Positions 1-14,400 of a stretch of DNA of 59,764 nt are shown one piece after another. The stretch spans positions 1,292,373 to 1,352,136 of the forward strand of contig NW_019774180.1 of assembly GCF_001039355.2 (NCBI RefSeq), written 5' to 3'. The notes under the pieces were generated by a model. That model saw only the letters and a program-made list of their open reading frames with translations, had not been told where the DNA came from and made no database searches. This DNA is from Lingula anatina. Its lineage: Eukaryota > Brachiopoda > Lingulata > Lingulida > Lingulidae. The position numbers and the translations under genes are program-made. The number at the start of each line of letters is the position of its first letter. Position 1 is the stretch's first letter.

Positions 1-82
1 TTTTCAATTATCAAGGTTGAGGGTCTGCTTTGAATTCATTCAGTTAAATTTTAAAATACATGAGAGAAAATGTAATCCATAC

Positions 83-273
83 TTGGACATGACGCAGATT
101 GGACCCCTCCTGGCTGCGTTCTTCAGTTGACTTTGTTCAACCATGTTAAGAAGGTCTAGTAGAGCAGAATTGGAGGTGGGCACCTTATGTCCACTCGGCC
201 AGCAAGTCAGCTGGAACATACTGACCGTCCTGGAGTCCTGCTCCTCTACCTTGGTGTCCAGGCTGGCCAGGTT
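83..273 (-). CDS. RPTP exon: D2 pseudo-WPD loop and degenerate catalytic loop
   Basis: It encodes NLASLDTKVEEQDSRTVSMF, QLTCWPSGHKVP, a helix, and NAARRGPICVMS before a split codon starting AA (Asn or Lys). The loop WPSGHKVP lacks the acid Asp (Ser at 190-192). GPICVMS aligns with GPI-x-VHC of active domains, so His becomes Met and the catalytic Cys becomes Ser (codon 85-87). The acceptor is TCATTCCAG and the donor is CCAA|GTATGG. The rest of D2 lies beyond the left edge. The 132-codon plus-strand frame at 143-541 is its antisense shadow. Confidence 0.92.
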
Positions 274-3200
274 CTGGAATGACCATTATAGTGCAGTTAA
301 TTCTTTTTGGGGATTCTATAAAAATCACTTTTACACAGATAAGCATTTATTCAACAACTTCCTATTAACATATGCTAATACATGCATGCATGAGTACTTA
401 AAAGATCTTCCAAATTTCAAGGATGTGGAAAACGCTTTCTTTTTGCTGTTTCAGATGATTTTACAAATATGCACTGATGAGACAGTAGTTGCAAATTTAA
501 CATTTTCACCTTTTATAGCTGAATTGATATCTAATGTATAGTGTAAATTGAAATTTTCAGTAGTGTTTATTTCTTATATCAAATGTTCATCTCAATTTGC
601 ATGAAATACAATAAGAGGAAACAAGAATTCAATGAAAAACTGAATAAAATCAACTAGTTTAATCAAATCAGTTTTCCAAAGGTTGTTAACAAGCACAGAT
701 ACACTGTTATTTAGGGTATAATTTGATTGTGGTTATAATATTGGAATTCTGTTAAGTAAACTGTACTGTATAATTCAAACCATGCATGGGCCCCTATTAA
801 AATCTACCTCCCTACACCTTATGTATATATATGTTTCAAGTTAGTGCCGTCAACAGATATTATCTTAGACTAATAGGATTAATATCATTGCCTAATGTAG
901 CTAAAGGCTACCACCTGTATGTGAAAAAAGTATGACGATGAAAAACATGCAAAAAAAAAAAAAAAAAAAAATTATCAATAGGTTGTTGTGATAAACCATG
1001 CAAACTTCTGCTTTGAAATTATATATTCATAAATGTCAATAACCTGTAATATATGAAAGCAAGAGCCAATAGAAACCAAGTGAATAAAAACCAGATTGTG
1101 AAATGCATCTTCATTTTCAATCTAAGCTATCAACTGTCAAAATTCAAATCCACTGTTTGAAACATTCAAAAACATACATTAATACCACCAAAAATATGAA
1201 GAGTGATTAAAAACATCAGATACAGTTTTCTTAATTAACAAAATATCTAAACATAACCCTAATCATAAATAAAATCAAGTATAAAAAAAAAAAAAAACAG
1301 TGAGATTACAACATCCTTGACTAAAAACTGATGTCAAATTGACACTGTATGCCCACTGGAATTGCACGATCTCTCAACTCAGAATATCTTTTAATGCAAA
1401 ACATGCACTAATTTCAACCAAGAGATCTGAGTAGACTATCCAACACCCTTCTGACAGTTCATTTTTAACTGGCTCTACTGTATATGACATATGTCATTCC
1501 AGCTATAATCAAGATGTTGACATGCATTATTTCACAATTTCTTTACAAAAATATTGTTTAGACATATATTTAAAAAAATGGAAAAAATAGTTTGTTTGAT
1601 TATAGAGGTAGGACTGCTGAAGTAATTCAGACCTAGATCTGGTATAGTGAAATTTAGCATGAGAAGACAAAGGCAGCTACAACTCTATTAATGTAAAGTC
1701 AAACAGCAAATAGGTTACACACAAATAGTCTACGCACAATCTAGAGGTTGAAATTGGAACCCAATCCCTAACTCTCGGGTCCTCAAAAAGCAGGAAAAAA
1801 AATGAACTGGTCTCCTCTATCAGTGAATAAAGCCAAAGAAATAACAGAATTGGTTCTTACTGCCTTACAACAGGATACTTTCAGCTAACAGAAAATAAAA
1901 GACACCTTTATGTTAATGATTTATCTCATGTATATGACAGATGCAATGTTAAGAAGTATATGACATACGCAATGTTAAGAATTAATCAAATGCCCAATAT
2001 CTCATCTCTGTAATATTATTGCAATCTTTGCACTAATTACAAACAAAACTCCTGAAAGAATAAATGTTAATGTTAACACCTACTAGATTACTAGATCCTT
2101 TATTTTCTACTTATCATTGCCGTTCAGAAATAAACATCCAATTTTATTGTGAGATGATTATGAATGTGTCTTTTTTGTTTTTACTATGAAAATTTTTATC
2201 AGGAAAAAAACACAGGACAAAATGATCACAGGAGTGTCATATCACTCATGCACCTCATTATCAAGACATGCTTGAAACAACCCAGGCTTCTGATATATTC
2301 AGTCTTTAGGCAGATGGCTCTGAAGCTTAGATCTCAACATATATCTATTACAACAAGACATGTCTTAGACAGGCCTAGGACACATTCCCTGGCACCAAAA
2401 GCAATTTATTAGACCCCACCTTTACCAAAAGAAACATTCTGATACCTATTCCTGGCAGGCAACTAGTAAAAAGATCATCAACACACCTGCATCAGCACCA
2501 ACATGCAGTTTTTTTTCCCAAACATACTTGATTATGTGGACATGCCCTCAGCCTCGAGCTGGGGATAACTATTTCTCAAATGCCAGAACCTAAGACTTAT
2601 ATCATATCATATCATATCATATCATATCATATCATAAAAACACAAATTGGTTTTATACCTGAGCCAGAAGCTGAATGTCTATTTTTTTAACCCTTCTCTG
2701 AAATAAATATGGAGTGACAGGAGTTTAATTTTGGAAACATTGATGAAACAGACATATGTTGTAGTTAGAAGTGACTGAAAACATCAGCTTACATGTACAA
2801 AACAGATTATGGTAATTACTCGATCTTGTAATGGAGGAAAATTGTGAATTTGACAGATAATGTATTTTTGAGTCATAATTTCTAAAAATCTGAACATTTT
2901 TATTGAGTGGTAGCAACAAAATTAAAAAGCAGGCTGCTCTATAGTTCTATTATATGCAGTAAAAGCACCACAAATTCTATATAGAAATAAAATTTTGTGA
3001 TCATGAAATTCTGTATCTGAAGATTTGTTATTTTTGAAAAGATTGAGGAATTACCATTAGTTAACAAAAACCAAATTCTTTGCTTGTAAAAAATATTATG
3101 TCCTTGCATTTTACTTAATTGTTTTGATCATTATTTTGTCAGACTATTCATGATGCCTATGATCTTGCCAATGAATTGGCTTAAAAAAATTGTGCTGAGC

Positions 3201-6200
3201 AATAAGATATACAACAAAGCACTGTTATAAAACATGTTAATCTGCATGCAAATGTTTTATTTCCTTCGTTCAATATTTTCATTGATTCAATTTTTCGGGG
3301 GCAGGGGGTTTGGACATATACTATATGCACACTAAACTAAAATTGTGTGTGCGCATACACGCATTAATTTATTTTGTCCCAAGTGTTTTTTTTGTGATAA
3401 TTTATTTTTATACAAACTCAAAAGTGTTTTTTCATCTCTTGAGTTGACCCCAATTTGCACATGGACATGTGCAAATTTCATTTTTATTTTTATCCCAAGA
3501 TCTAGAAAAAAGTTTTCTTTTGTGCATCATGTTTATGAAGATCAGGTGTGTTGGGCTTAGTTATGTCATCTAAGAATTCATTTCCAAGTTAGTCAATATG
3601 TTTTAGTAGGCAAAACACTCATCATAAACATATATGAATATATACAGCAAATTGGAATACATTTGAGTTATTGTGCTTTTAAATTTACTCAATGATCCCT
3701 GCATAAAGGAAAGGTAATGCCAGTTGTGCTTTAAACAAGGTTCCCAAATTATTAAAAAAAAAAAAAAACTGAATATCATTGTATTTATTTGGCTATCATT
3801 TTAAAAAAAAACTTGTTTTTAATCATACTGTACATTGATTAATTAGGCAGTTTTCTCATTGCTGTAACCTTAAGGGAAGATAAAACCACAACAGACCTCA
3901 CCCAGGGATATTCAGCAAATAAGTTAACATATTAAAACAACAGCATATGTCCAGACAGGTCTGGCATCACCATGCTCTTTGAGCAATTCAGGTGAAAAAA
4001 CCTCCCTTGGTCTCAGTCTCAGTAGGTTAAAGAAGCATTGTTTGTTGCAGAAACCTTAATATCTCTCTCTGCCAAAAGCATGGGTATATCCAGCAAATCA
4101 AAGAGATTTTATATCATATTCAGTTTGATGAATTTCATACAGGTAATGGTTTGTTTAAAGCACCACTGAACAAAAAGGCATGTTCACACAGAGAGATAGC
4201 ATTAGATGGGAGAGGATTGCCTGAAATCATAAGCAAAACCATATTGTGGAATTCACAATCCCACAGCAATGTGGTGGTCTTGGTGAAGTCTTTATATCTG
4301 GTGACATCAGTGTGTCTGTTTTGGGACTATTAGACTTGGGGCCTGTTTCACAAAAAAGACCTTATTCTTACTCATTTATCGGCGGAGGAGGGGGTCTGAA
4401 AGCTATATGCACTTGAAACAAAACAGTTACTGTAATTGTCCTGCCACCGATTTTCACTCACAGTAGAGTCAAAAATGTTTTTTAAGCATGTCAACCACAT
4501 AAATCAACATTGGTATATCATTCACCAATATAATAAACAACTTTTAAAATTGGCACAGTCAGCTCTACCAATTTTAACAAATCATCATTACCAACAATTC
4601 CAGTTGTTTTGTGAAACAGGCCCATGCTATGAGCACTCAGTCAATGTAAAGAGAAGATATCTGGTTTTAACGGAATACCACCAATTTCAGGTTATGAACT
4701 ATTCACCTTGTAACTAGACCCCTGAAAACAAAGAAACATTAAAATGTTGTACTTTTGGAAATAGTCACCAAAACTAGCTAGGGTTAGCTACTATACTGTT
4801 ATTATTGTGGCAAAAAGGTTGTGAATGCAATGTCCTGCAGAGACTATGCTGCTGGGTTGCCACACAGTCAAACATGGTACCTACACTTGCCAATTCTAGA
4901 AGATGATCATCAAGATTGGTGTAAACTGCACGCTGAAATGGGATATTCACAAAACTGGGGATATTTCATCACACATTTACAACAAAAAGTTCCAGGAGAT
5001 TTCTCTCTCTTCCTTGAGTTTTTCTTTTTGAAACATTATATGCATGTGTAAACATGAATATTAATTCATGACACTTAGTTGTTGTTTTAAAAATCGTCTC
5101 ATTTATTACAAATCTGGAGCAGAGTTAATTCAGATCCACATTTTCACTCTTTATTCTTTAAAAACAAATAATATAAACACATAGCTGATGGGGGTCAAAC
5201 AAAACCTACATTGATACAAGTGTTTCTCTATCTGTAATTAAACGTCTTTTTTTTTTAAAAGTTTATACTATACTTTCTCATTTTTACAAGATTTCAGAAT
5301 TCAGCATACCTTCTTAACAGAGAAAATCCTGGTTTTAATATGTGGCCCAGTGTCTTGGTAGGTATACTGGACATTAACTGGCCCATACTTCTTTGTCTCC
5401 TTTAATTTTGTTGGCCAGAAGTAGGGGTAATTCTGACAAAAGACATAGAATTACAAATTCAATTTAAAAGCACAGGGTTTTGGGACTGTTAGACTAGGGA
5501 ACAAAAAAAAAAAAAAAAAAAAGATGGAACCAATCTTCCATAAGCCTTGGAAAAAAAAAACAGAATTCAATAAAATTTTTGCTACTCTTATTATTAAAAA
5601 GTCTATTTCTATTTCACCTTAATACAGATTTCTATTTCACCTTAATAAAATACAAATCTATATTTATACCTTTATTATCCTGTGAGTTATTGATTTTTGT
5701 AAAGAGGGGAAAATGTCACTGTAGTTTCACAAGTCATTGACATTGTAAAACTAATAATAAATCTAAAAAAGCAAGAAAAAAAACAATGAAAAAAATTCTT
5801 TTTAAACTGGTGAATAATTTCATACTCACCCTGGACTCTGGAATGTCATTAAGTAAAACAATGGTAGCAATCTGGTAATCATACACCATACGCCAAATAT
5901 CGTTTATAGTGCACTTGAGCGGCCACTGGGTGACTATGAATGCTTGTTGGTGGCGATAACCCTAGATAAAAAATTTAATCAGACAAATTCTATTTTCATT
6001 TAAAAAATATTTAATCATAACCCATATCTTTTTAACTGTTAAGCATTGTTAAGCAATGAAAGATGGAGATAAAGCTTGGTGTTGGTCAAAAGTTTATAAG
6101 AACTCCTTAAAATAAAGGTATTTGCAATACACCTCAATTATTAAGGTATGCATTCTGTGCAAGAAATAATATTTTTATGAAGAGGTGGAGTATCTACTAT

Positions 6201-8415
6201 AGTATCTCAAAAAGGTCTGCCCTTTGTAATTACTTGACATTTAAAGAAGCATTTCTTTACAAAATATTTAATCGACTCAAGGGCTGTTTGAATTTATGAC
6301 CTCTGAGTCAAAATCTTTAGGCCAATCAAAGTGGACTCTTCAAAATGTTAAAAAAATTGTTTGTTTTGGGGATTTAATTCATTTTAAAGTCAGTTTTTTT
6401 AAAAAAACTTAACAGCTAGTTAAAACCCACATTATCAATGGTTTTACTCATATACTTACATCAACATATACAGCATTTATGTAGTCTGAACTCTCTGTTC
6501 TCTCAAAGCTTAGCAGATAGGGCCTGGCTCTTTCAGCTGAGAAAAAATATCTAAGATGAGTATCAAATTTCCCATCCCAAAAACAAGTACTCATTGCTAT
6601 CTGTTCACTACTACAACTATGGGCCTTGACAGGCAACAATGTGTATGACTGTCAATGTGTTGTTACATACTTGAACTTAAAAATAAAGAAATGAATACTT
6701 ATGCAAAAGGCTATTTTACACAATTTAAAATCAAAAAGAATTTGTATGTAACAGTTCATCCAGCTTAAATCAAGTTAACAAGAATATGGATCTTCAAATC
6801 CTTAAGTTGCCAAGTATTTTCAAGTTTTGAAATGGCCAGACAAAGTGATGGTCAGTATGATATAGAAAATTTGCAAAATGTCAGAAAATTTTGTACATTG
6901 TATTTCTGTTACAAAACCCTTATTCTATTCCTTTTTGAAGAATATTCAATTTAGGGAACTTCGTTCGCGGAAGATCGTCAGCGGGAGATCGTTCGCGATC
7001 ATTGCTAGACGAAAAGGCAATTTTCACATCTTCATCAGGAGATTGTTCGCGATGTAAGCAATAAAAAAATGCAGTTTTCATATTAGTTCAAGGAACTTAA
7101 ATTGCGGAAGATCGTCAACGGGAGATCATTATTTTAACTCCCTGTAAATTTTTAGGAAGTTACAGATGATAACTTTAGAAGGCCTGACACTCAATCCTGG
7201 GAAAAGCCCTGCATGCAACAAACCTTCCCAAGTGTGTAATTTTTTTTAAACATGTCGCGTCCAGGTTATGATGCAAGGTTGCAATTAGGCTTATCTTGAT
7301 CCTTCTCCTCTATCAGGAGGTATGTTTCTTACTGAGAAAATAATTCTCAACGTGTTTTCGGGTACAGTAAGTTAAATATAACTTAATCGAGATGCACTAA
7401 TAAATAGATTATTATTTACCACCAGAAAATGACTTAGGAAGTAGTAAAAAATATCCCACCATATAGGAGGGTCAAAGATAACAGTCACTAAGGATAAAAG
7501 CCCAAAGGCCGGATTTTTGAAAATTTCGTCATGCCAAGGAGTCGGGGAGAGGTAATTTTGAAAAATTAGTCGGATTTACACAATTAAAAATATTAATTAA
7601 TTTTTAAGTGACGAAATTTTCAAGACTTTACCGTAGCAAATATCACATCATTTCAAAGGAAAATAATTTAAAGAACTGTAGGGAAAAACAGTTAATTGAT
7701 ATTGTAAAATAAGACTAGATTTATCTAAATTTTCCATTACGTGGCTGAAGCATGATGTCCCTGCTCTTTTTCCTGTTTTCCACCCGATGTCCACCAGCAC
7801 ATTCCCCTACTGTTAGTTTGGGAACCACATTTTGCATGGTCTGAAAAGCAAAAGGAACACATGATTTGAAGAAAACATCATGAAAAAGATTTCTCCACAT
7901 CAGTGGATGGTGGAATCCAAACTATACATTAAACATATTGAATAAATATAGGAAGACAAGGGGAAAAAATCAAAAGCTGACTCAATCGTTTTCTTAAACT
8001 ACTATCTATAACATCTCCAAATGCATTCAATATCCTCTAACACATCATAACTAGCCACATTGGTGGTTGGATGTGTCCTCCAACACAATGCTTCTCCTTT
8101 CCAATGCAATTTAAACCTGAAGCTTACTGCTTTAATTGAGGATTACAAAGTTGTTAGATGGTATTTAATAAAACTAATCATTTTGGATGACTCACTGCAT
8201 ATTTTTCATATACAGCCTACACTGTTTTCTTTACTAAATCTGGCTACTTATATACTATATTGCTGATCATAAAAGGTTGATAAAACAAACATGATATCTG
8301 TGTAAGCATCTGCAACTTACATATTCCATTTACTGATTAATAAAAAACTTCTATTCTTGATTAAAGGTTACCTCTTATGGAGAAATTCAACAGGTTTTAC
8401 AGAAAACAAGGAATA

Positions 8416-8471
<56 letters not shown>

Positions 8472-11400
8472 GGGTGACTGCACACTCTCAGGTGCAGGCT
8501 ATATGAACATCAACAGTCTTTAGTTCCTTAAAAGAACTGTACAAACTTTATTTAAAGCAGGCAACAATCTCCAGCATCCCATTTGATCAGGCTATACCTT
8601 AAACTCCCTCTCAAATCCATTGAGCTTGGTGTGCTCATCTTTGACAGCCAGTTTTTGTACCACTGCCGGCAACTCTGTGGCAGATATCACTGTCACCTTA
8701 CACTGGAGGTAGATGACAACTGTTTCATAGATAAACTTGTATTGCTCCTGAAATAAAAAGGAAAATTATTAGAGAACATGTGCATGTGTGTGCTTTACAG
8801 TTTGCATGGCATCTATTGCTTAAAGGTCACACTATTCAATGGAACAATGATTCTTATAATTCTAATGCTTTTGTGGTATTACAGGCTTAATGATTGAAAA
8901 AAAAAAGATTTTTTTTATCTGATTACAGCACGCTCGGCTGTCACCTTGATTGGATAGAAAACGATTGTCGTAAAATCGCTAAATGATATAAAAACCAGGT
9001 TCATAAACTTAAAAACCACCTAGGACAACCTAAGACTGCCACATTAATCCAATACAATGCAAAAATAAACTATAACAAGTGGTTAAAGCCTTCAAAACGA
9101 ATGTCGTAAAGTCCCCATATACCTCCATAGAGACAATAAAATAGAATAAGCTTCTGAAACAAGACTCGGCCAACTTAAACATAATAATCGAAATAAAATA
9201 CTGCCGGGCATCGGAGCGGCCTAAAACTTGGCACGCTTACCGCTAATACTGCAGGCTACATCATCCCGTCGCTCGTTTGTAAATTCCGTGCATGGCATAC
9301 GCACAATCAAACCGTATATCCAAATTCCACCTCTGATGTTTGAATTGGTCCTCTCTACAATCCAATTCAGGAAATGACGTAACCGCAGAGGTCGCATTGT
9401 CCAATGGCATGGCTTCTTTTTCGTAATGGTAGGTTAGAGAGGACCAATTCAAACATCAGAGGTGGAATTTGGATATACGGTTTGATTGTGCGTATGCCAT
9501 GCACGGAATTTACAAACGAGCGACGGGATGATGTAGCCTGCAGTATTTGCGGTAAGCGTGCCAAGTTTTAGGCCGCTCCGATGCCCGGCAGTATTTTATT
9601 TCGATTATTATGTTTAAGTTGGCCGAGTCTTGTTTCAGAAGCTTATTCTATTTTATTGTCTCTATGGAGGTATATGGGGACTTTACGACATTCGTTTTGA
9701 AGGCTTTAACCACTTGTTATAGTTTATTTTTGCATTGTATTGGATTAATGTGGCAGTCTTAGGTTGTCCTAGGTGGTTTTTAAGTTTATGAACCCGGTTT
9801 TTATATCATTTAGCGATTTTACGACAATCGTTTTCTATCCAATCAAGGTGACAGCCGAACGTGGATTACAGCAAGAAAATTCAATCTCTGACAACTGCTC
9901 ATATCATTGAAAAAAAAACTACTCACACATCAAATCACATATAAATAGTTCATAAAGAAAAAATCTAAAGATTTCGCTAAGCTTCATATTTAAAGGCCTT
10001 ATCTTATTTCATAATATCTTCTAATAAATTTGGGGGAGATTTGAGTAAGCAGCAGGATGTAATCACAATCACGGAGGAAGAGCAGTAATAGAGAAACTGC
10101 TTAATCAATTAATGGGCAAATCTCTCCAATAACTTGAAGGACATTACGTCTGCAACCCAATATGTCCTCTGACTGAAGATGGCAGCTTCCAAGACAGAAT
10201 TCCCCAGTAAGTCCAATTTATTAGTTTATTGGTAACCAAACCTCAACCATTAGTCTAAATGCATCATTTCTTGAGCTACATCTTCAGACTAATTAATGTT
10301 TCTGACTCATTTGTCTTTATTGGGATCAAAGTTCTTTTCAATATCAGAAGTATACTTTCTGCAATGATCATTGACACAATTCTTATAAAAACCAGGCTTT
10401 TTCCTAGAGGATTTAAAAAGGGTTTGATGACAAGTTTGACAAAAAGAAAAGAAAAGAAAAAAAAGGCATGAATATTTCAGTATGTAATTAGTCTTTCTCT
10501 GCTTTAATTACCAACAAACATACTTCAAAAATTGTATACAAATAATATACATATACAATTAACATACATTCAACAGCTTATGGTCAAAAATGGTTATAAT
10601 ACTCATAAAAGTACAAAACTGGTCACCAGGCAAATATCAACTGATTTAAATTACAGATCAAACCAGCCAGTAATTATCAAAACTAAGATTGGAACATTTT
10701 CAAAGGAACTCACCAAATTCTGAACCATCCATGGTCGACTATTCCTGAGATAGACAACAGAGTTGAAGATATCAATGGTGTTGTCAATGGAGATTCTGTC
10801 CAGGGCAATGTCAATGGCAAGGAATGTGCCTGTTCGGCCCGCACCAGAGCTGGAATTACGATACTGATTACTTTCATTTATTTCACAATTTTGTCATTTA
10901 GAACATAATCATATAAAATCATGCCCTGAATTGAAACGCTCAAAGACACCAGCTCCTACGAAAGTCATATGTACAAAAGGTGTTACAATTTTAATATTTC
11001 ACTCAAAGCTTATGGGTACATGGGACTGGTTTTCTTAAAGCCCAAGGTTATCAATAATTAGCATAACACAGATTTATTGATCAAAATGTTAAGGAAGTTC
11101 TTCATCCAGCGTTGGGCAGGATCTTAGTTTCTAGTCAATTTCCTGTCTGCCTCAGTCCTGTGAGTCAAGGCAGGTTTATAAACATGTTTACTGCAAGGGG
11201 GACAAATGGCCTTTATGTTATACAAAAGGATTGAATGATTATATGATTCTGAAGAAAAAGCAATTGAATTATCTGAGGCCAAGAGTTTTTCAGTTTAGGA
11301 TAAAGAGATATATACTTAAAAGGACACAACAATCTGATTTAGACCTATGAATAGATATATTAATATAAACATGTCTGAAAATCACGGCAATTTTTGTTCT

Positions 11401-14400
11401 GGTATTGCTAGGCTACTTTATTACCAGCTATTTAATACTGAATTTAAACTGGCAAATTTATTAAACAACAGTGACTATAAATGATCTATACACAAAACAA
11501 GCACAGAGTGGTTCTGGTATTTATGAAAAAAAAATTAAGCAAAATTGCTAAACTGCTGGGAATAAAAAAACCAACTTCCACAAGGCATCAAGAGTACAGG
11601 CACAGGTGTTATCCTGGTGATTTGATGATGATGGTGATAATGGTTTAATCAATCTCAGGGTATTTCATGAGCCATGTTTTTTTGCAAATGATTAATCTCA
11701 TCAATTTGTTTTTGAAAAAAAAGCCATTACATTTCAAAGAAGAAGATGATGTACAGATTGAACAACTGAATTTTTTCATCCAACAAATAGATAGAACTTG
11801 ATTCCAAAAGGGGATTCAGTATTATCATAGGAAAAATGACAAGTTACACAAACCAACATTGAAGTCCCCATTGCATTAAAAAAGAGAATGCTACTGCTAA
11901 CTACATAATCAGAAAAAACAACATAACTGTATGTAGAAAAATTGAAATAAAAGAAATTATAATAATACATCTTCAACTTACCCACAGTGCACAACAATAG
12001 GACCTCTTTTGTTTTGCATAAAAGATTTGATTCTACGTCTAAATTCCAAAATGGCGCTACAGTCAGGGCAGTCAGTTTCTCCCCAGGATGCATACTGAAA
12101 CTGTTTAACTACTCTCTGCTCTTCTGTATCAAGCTGAGATAAAGAAAGAAAGGGGAATCATTCACAAAAATAATGATCTTGCAAGAAATTACAATTAGAA
12201 AGAGATGTTCTTCTTTTACTGTAAGTAAAAATTATTTGCATATAAAGACCAATCCGTAAAATATCTCCCTTCTGTAATCTTCAGAATTTTCCCTTTTTGT
12301 CACTTATGAAAAGATGTTACAGAGAGTAAATACCGAGTCATATTCTAATATTAAGGCAAATATCTCAAATGTACATGTTAAAATCAATCAATCAATCAAT
12401 CAATCCAGGGCCAACTATCACTACTTGAAGGAGAAACCCCTCCCTGAGCTGTTTCCACAGGTAATGGACATTGGCCTGGATTGGCCAGGTGGGTCCTACA
12501 TGGTCAGGTTAAAACAACCTTTAAAATAAAGTTCCAACTTCTTATATGTAGTTTCTCAATTTATGAAGAAGAAGAAGAAAAAAAAAGAAAAATTAAGAAG
12601 AGGAAATAAATGTCATGAAAAATACATGTGGGAAACAAGCTATCAACAGATCTGGTCAATGCATAATAGTTCAGTTTATTTCATTACTACTAATCTGAAG
12701 TTGCTAACGGAAATGTCATGTCATTAGCAATCAGACAACGGTTGATCATCAATCCAGGAAGGACTCAGAATGACAATTTGAAAATTTTGGAATGCCATGG
12801 TCTAAAACATAGGACCAGTTAAATAATAACATCTTAAAAGCTGACATTCACTAAAACATTTTGGTATGCTTTCACCCTTAAGTAACTTTAATTTAAGACT
12901 TACACATTTGCAATTTAATGCTTTTTGTGAAACATGCCTATAGCATATCCATTCATTTAGACTTCTTACTGTACTGACTTAATTATCTCAGGTCAAAGAA
13001 GATAAAAAATGTTCAACCTTAAAGTGAAAAACCTACTTTCATTTCAAGTTTTCACGTGAAACTGCCTCAAGATCTCAGGTGAATGACCATGTAATGCTCC
13101 TTTGGCATTTCTAAATAAATTAGGAAGTATATTTTCAACCTCTGTCATCATCCTCAATTTGACATAATATCTTTCTGCATCAACCAACTTCATGTTCTTT
13201 GTCTTTCCAGAAAACGTGCTAATGTGAGTTCAAGGGCTGCATCTCATGAGCAATTTTTCATAATATGTAAATCTTACTAGTTCTGACAATGCCCATTATC
13301 GTAATTGATCTTACCTTGACCAACCTGAAGGTTCTAATATTAAAGTCAGCTAAGGTATCACAGTCTTCTTGCAGAATCACAATATCACCATATCGCACTT
13401 GCTTGTTGTCCCAGTACTTTTCACACTGTTGCTGTAAAATTTAAGTCAAGAAATAAAATAAGTAAATAACCATATCTAAAGCAAAAATCTTGTTTGGAAA
13501 GTCCAAGTCCAAGGTCAGTCCAAGGAGAGATGGCTTCAAGCATATGTATGTTGCACAAGATTTTCAATGAAGTAATTTAAGAGAAACCCTTATTATATTA
13601 CAGTTTTGACTTGGATAAAATTGTGTGAACACGACATACTTTATGAATATAGATTAGGTGGGGGTGGGGGGTGGGGGGTCACGTTAGTGTATTTGGATGT
13701 GTTGCTTGAAAATCAAACAGCAGCTACTAACATATAGAGCAGCAGGTTTTCAAAAATGTTTGCACAAACAAGGGACTCAAAAATTAATTAAAAAGTATGG
13801 GTAAACAACAGTTAAATTTTTGTACAAAGACCAAGTGGTGCAGGCAGTTGAATTCTGATCAAAGACCTGCAGATATCAGAACAGTATGTGTCAAATGATT
13901 TCAACGAAGCTTAATGTGTTGCATGCAGCTAGCTTGTGGCAAAACCCCACACAGATCACACACAAACACACAACAAAATGTAAATATAAACACAAGTGGA
14001 TACAAATGTCTTCCAAGTTCCATATTACCACCCACCAAGCCATTTCCTATTTTTACAATGTCGCAATCTTACTTCTTCCTCATTTTAACCAACCAACAAG
14101 CCAAACAAATTAATGGGCAGATGTGCATTATTGGAGCCAGGGAAAGTACACATTTTCCGTTAATGGACCACGGGGATTTGGGAAAATCTACATGCCTGCT
14201 ATCTTTGACAGTTAGGGCACTATGGGACCTAAATTGGGTTATCTACGTCTTCAGAAAGCTGGTTTTTCTCTATCTTTTCAAAACTGAATTATGAATCCTG
14301 ACCCAAGTTGATCTATCTCCTCATTATATACAAGGAAAAAAAGCCAGTTTTCCAGACTGTTCAAATAATGACAGCCTGATACACAAGTGATGGTGCCATT

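Larger units (their letters stand above)
274..5309. other. Intron within D2, no supported gene
   Basis: About 5 kb of AT-rich sequence between two D2 exons. It contains poly-A runs (948-970, 1285-1299), an (ATATC)n microsatellite at 2599-2635 and an inverted-repeat element at 4338-4623. The short ORFs here have no splice context or recognisable protein and look random. Confidence 0.8.

Noticed and set aside
143-541. 132-codon plus-strand ORF as a gene
   Set aside because: Its left part is antisense to a clear D2 exon (83-273) with good splice sites; the protein has no recognisable features.
2599-2635. CRISPR-like or satellite array
   Set aside because: A simple 5-bp microsatellite with no spacers, in animal nuclear DNA.
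7500-7625. ACGAAATTTTC / GAAAATTTCGT inverted words as a transposon
   Set aside because: The arms are short and diverged and no target duplication or second copy is evident.
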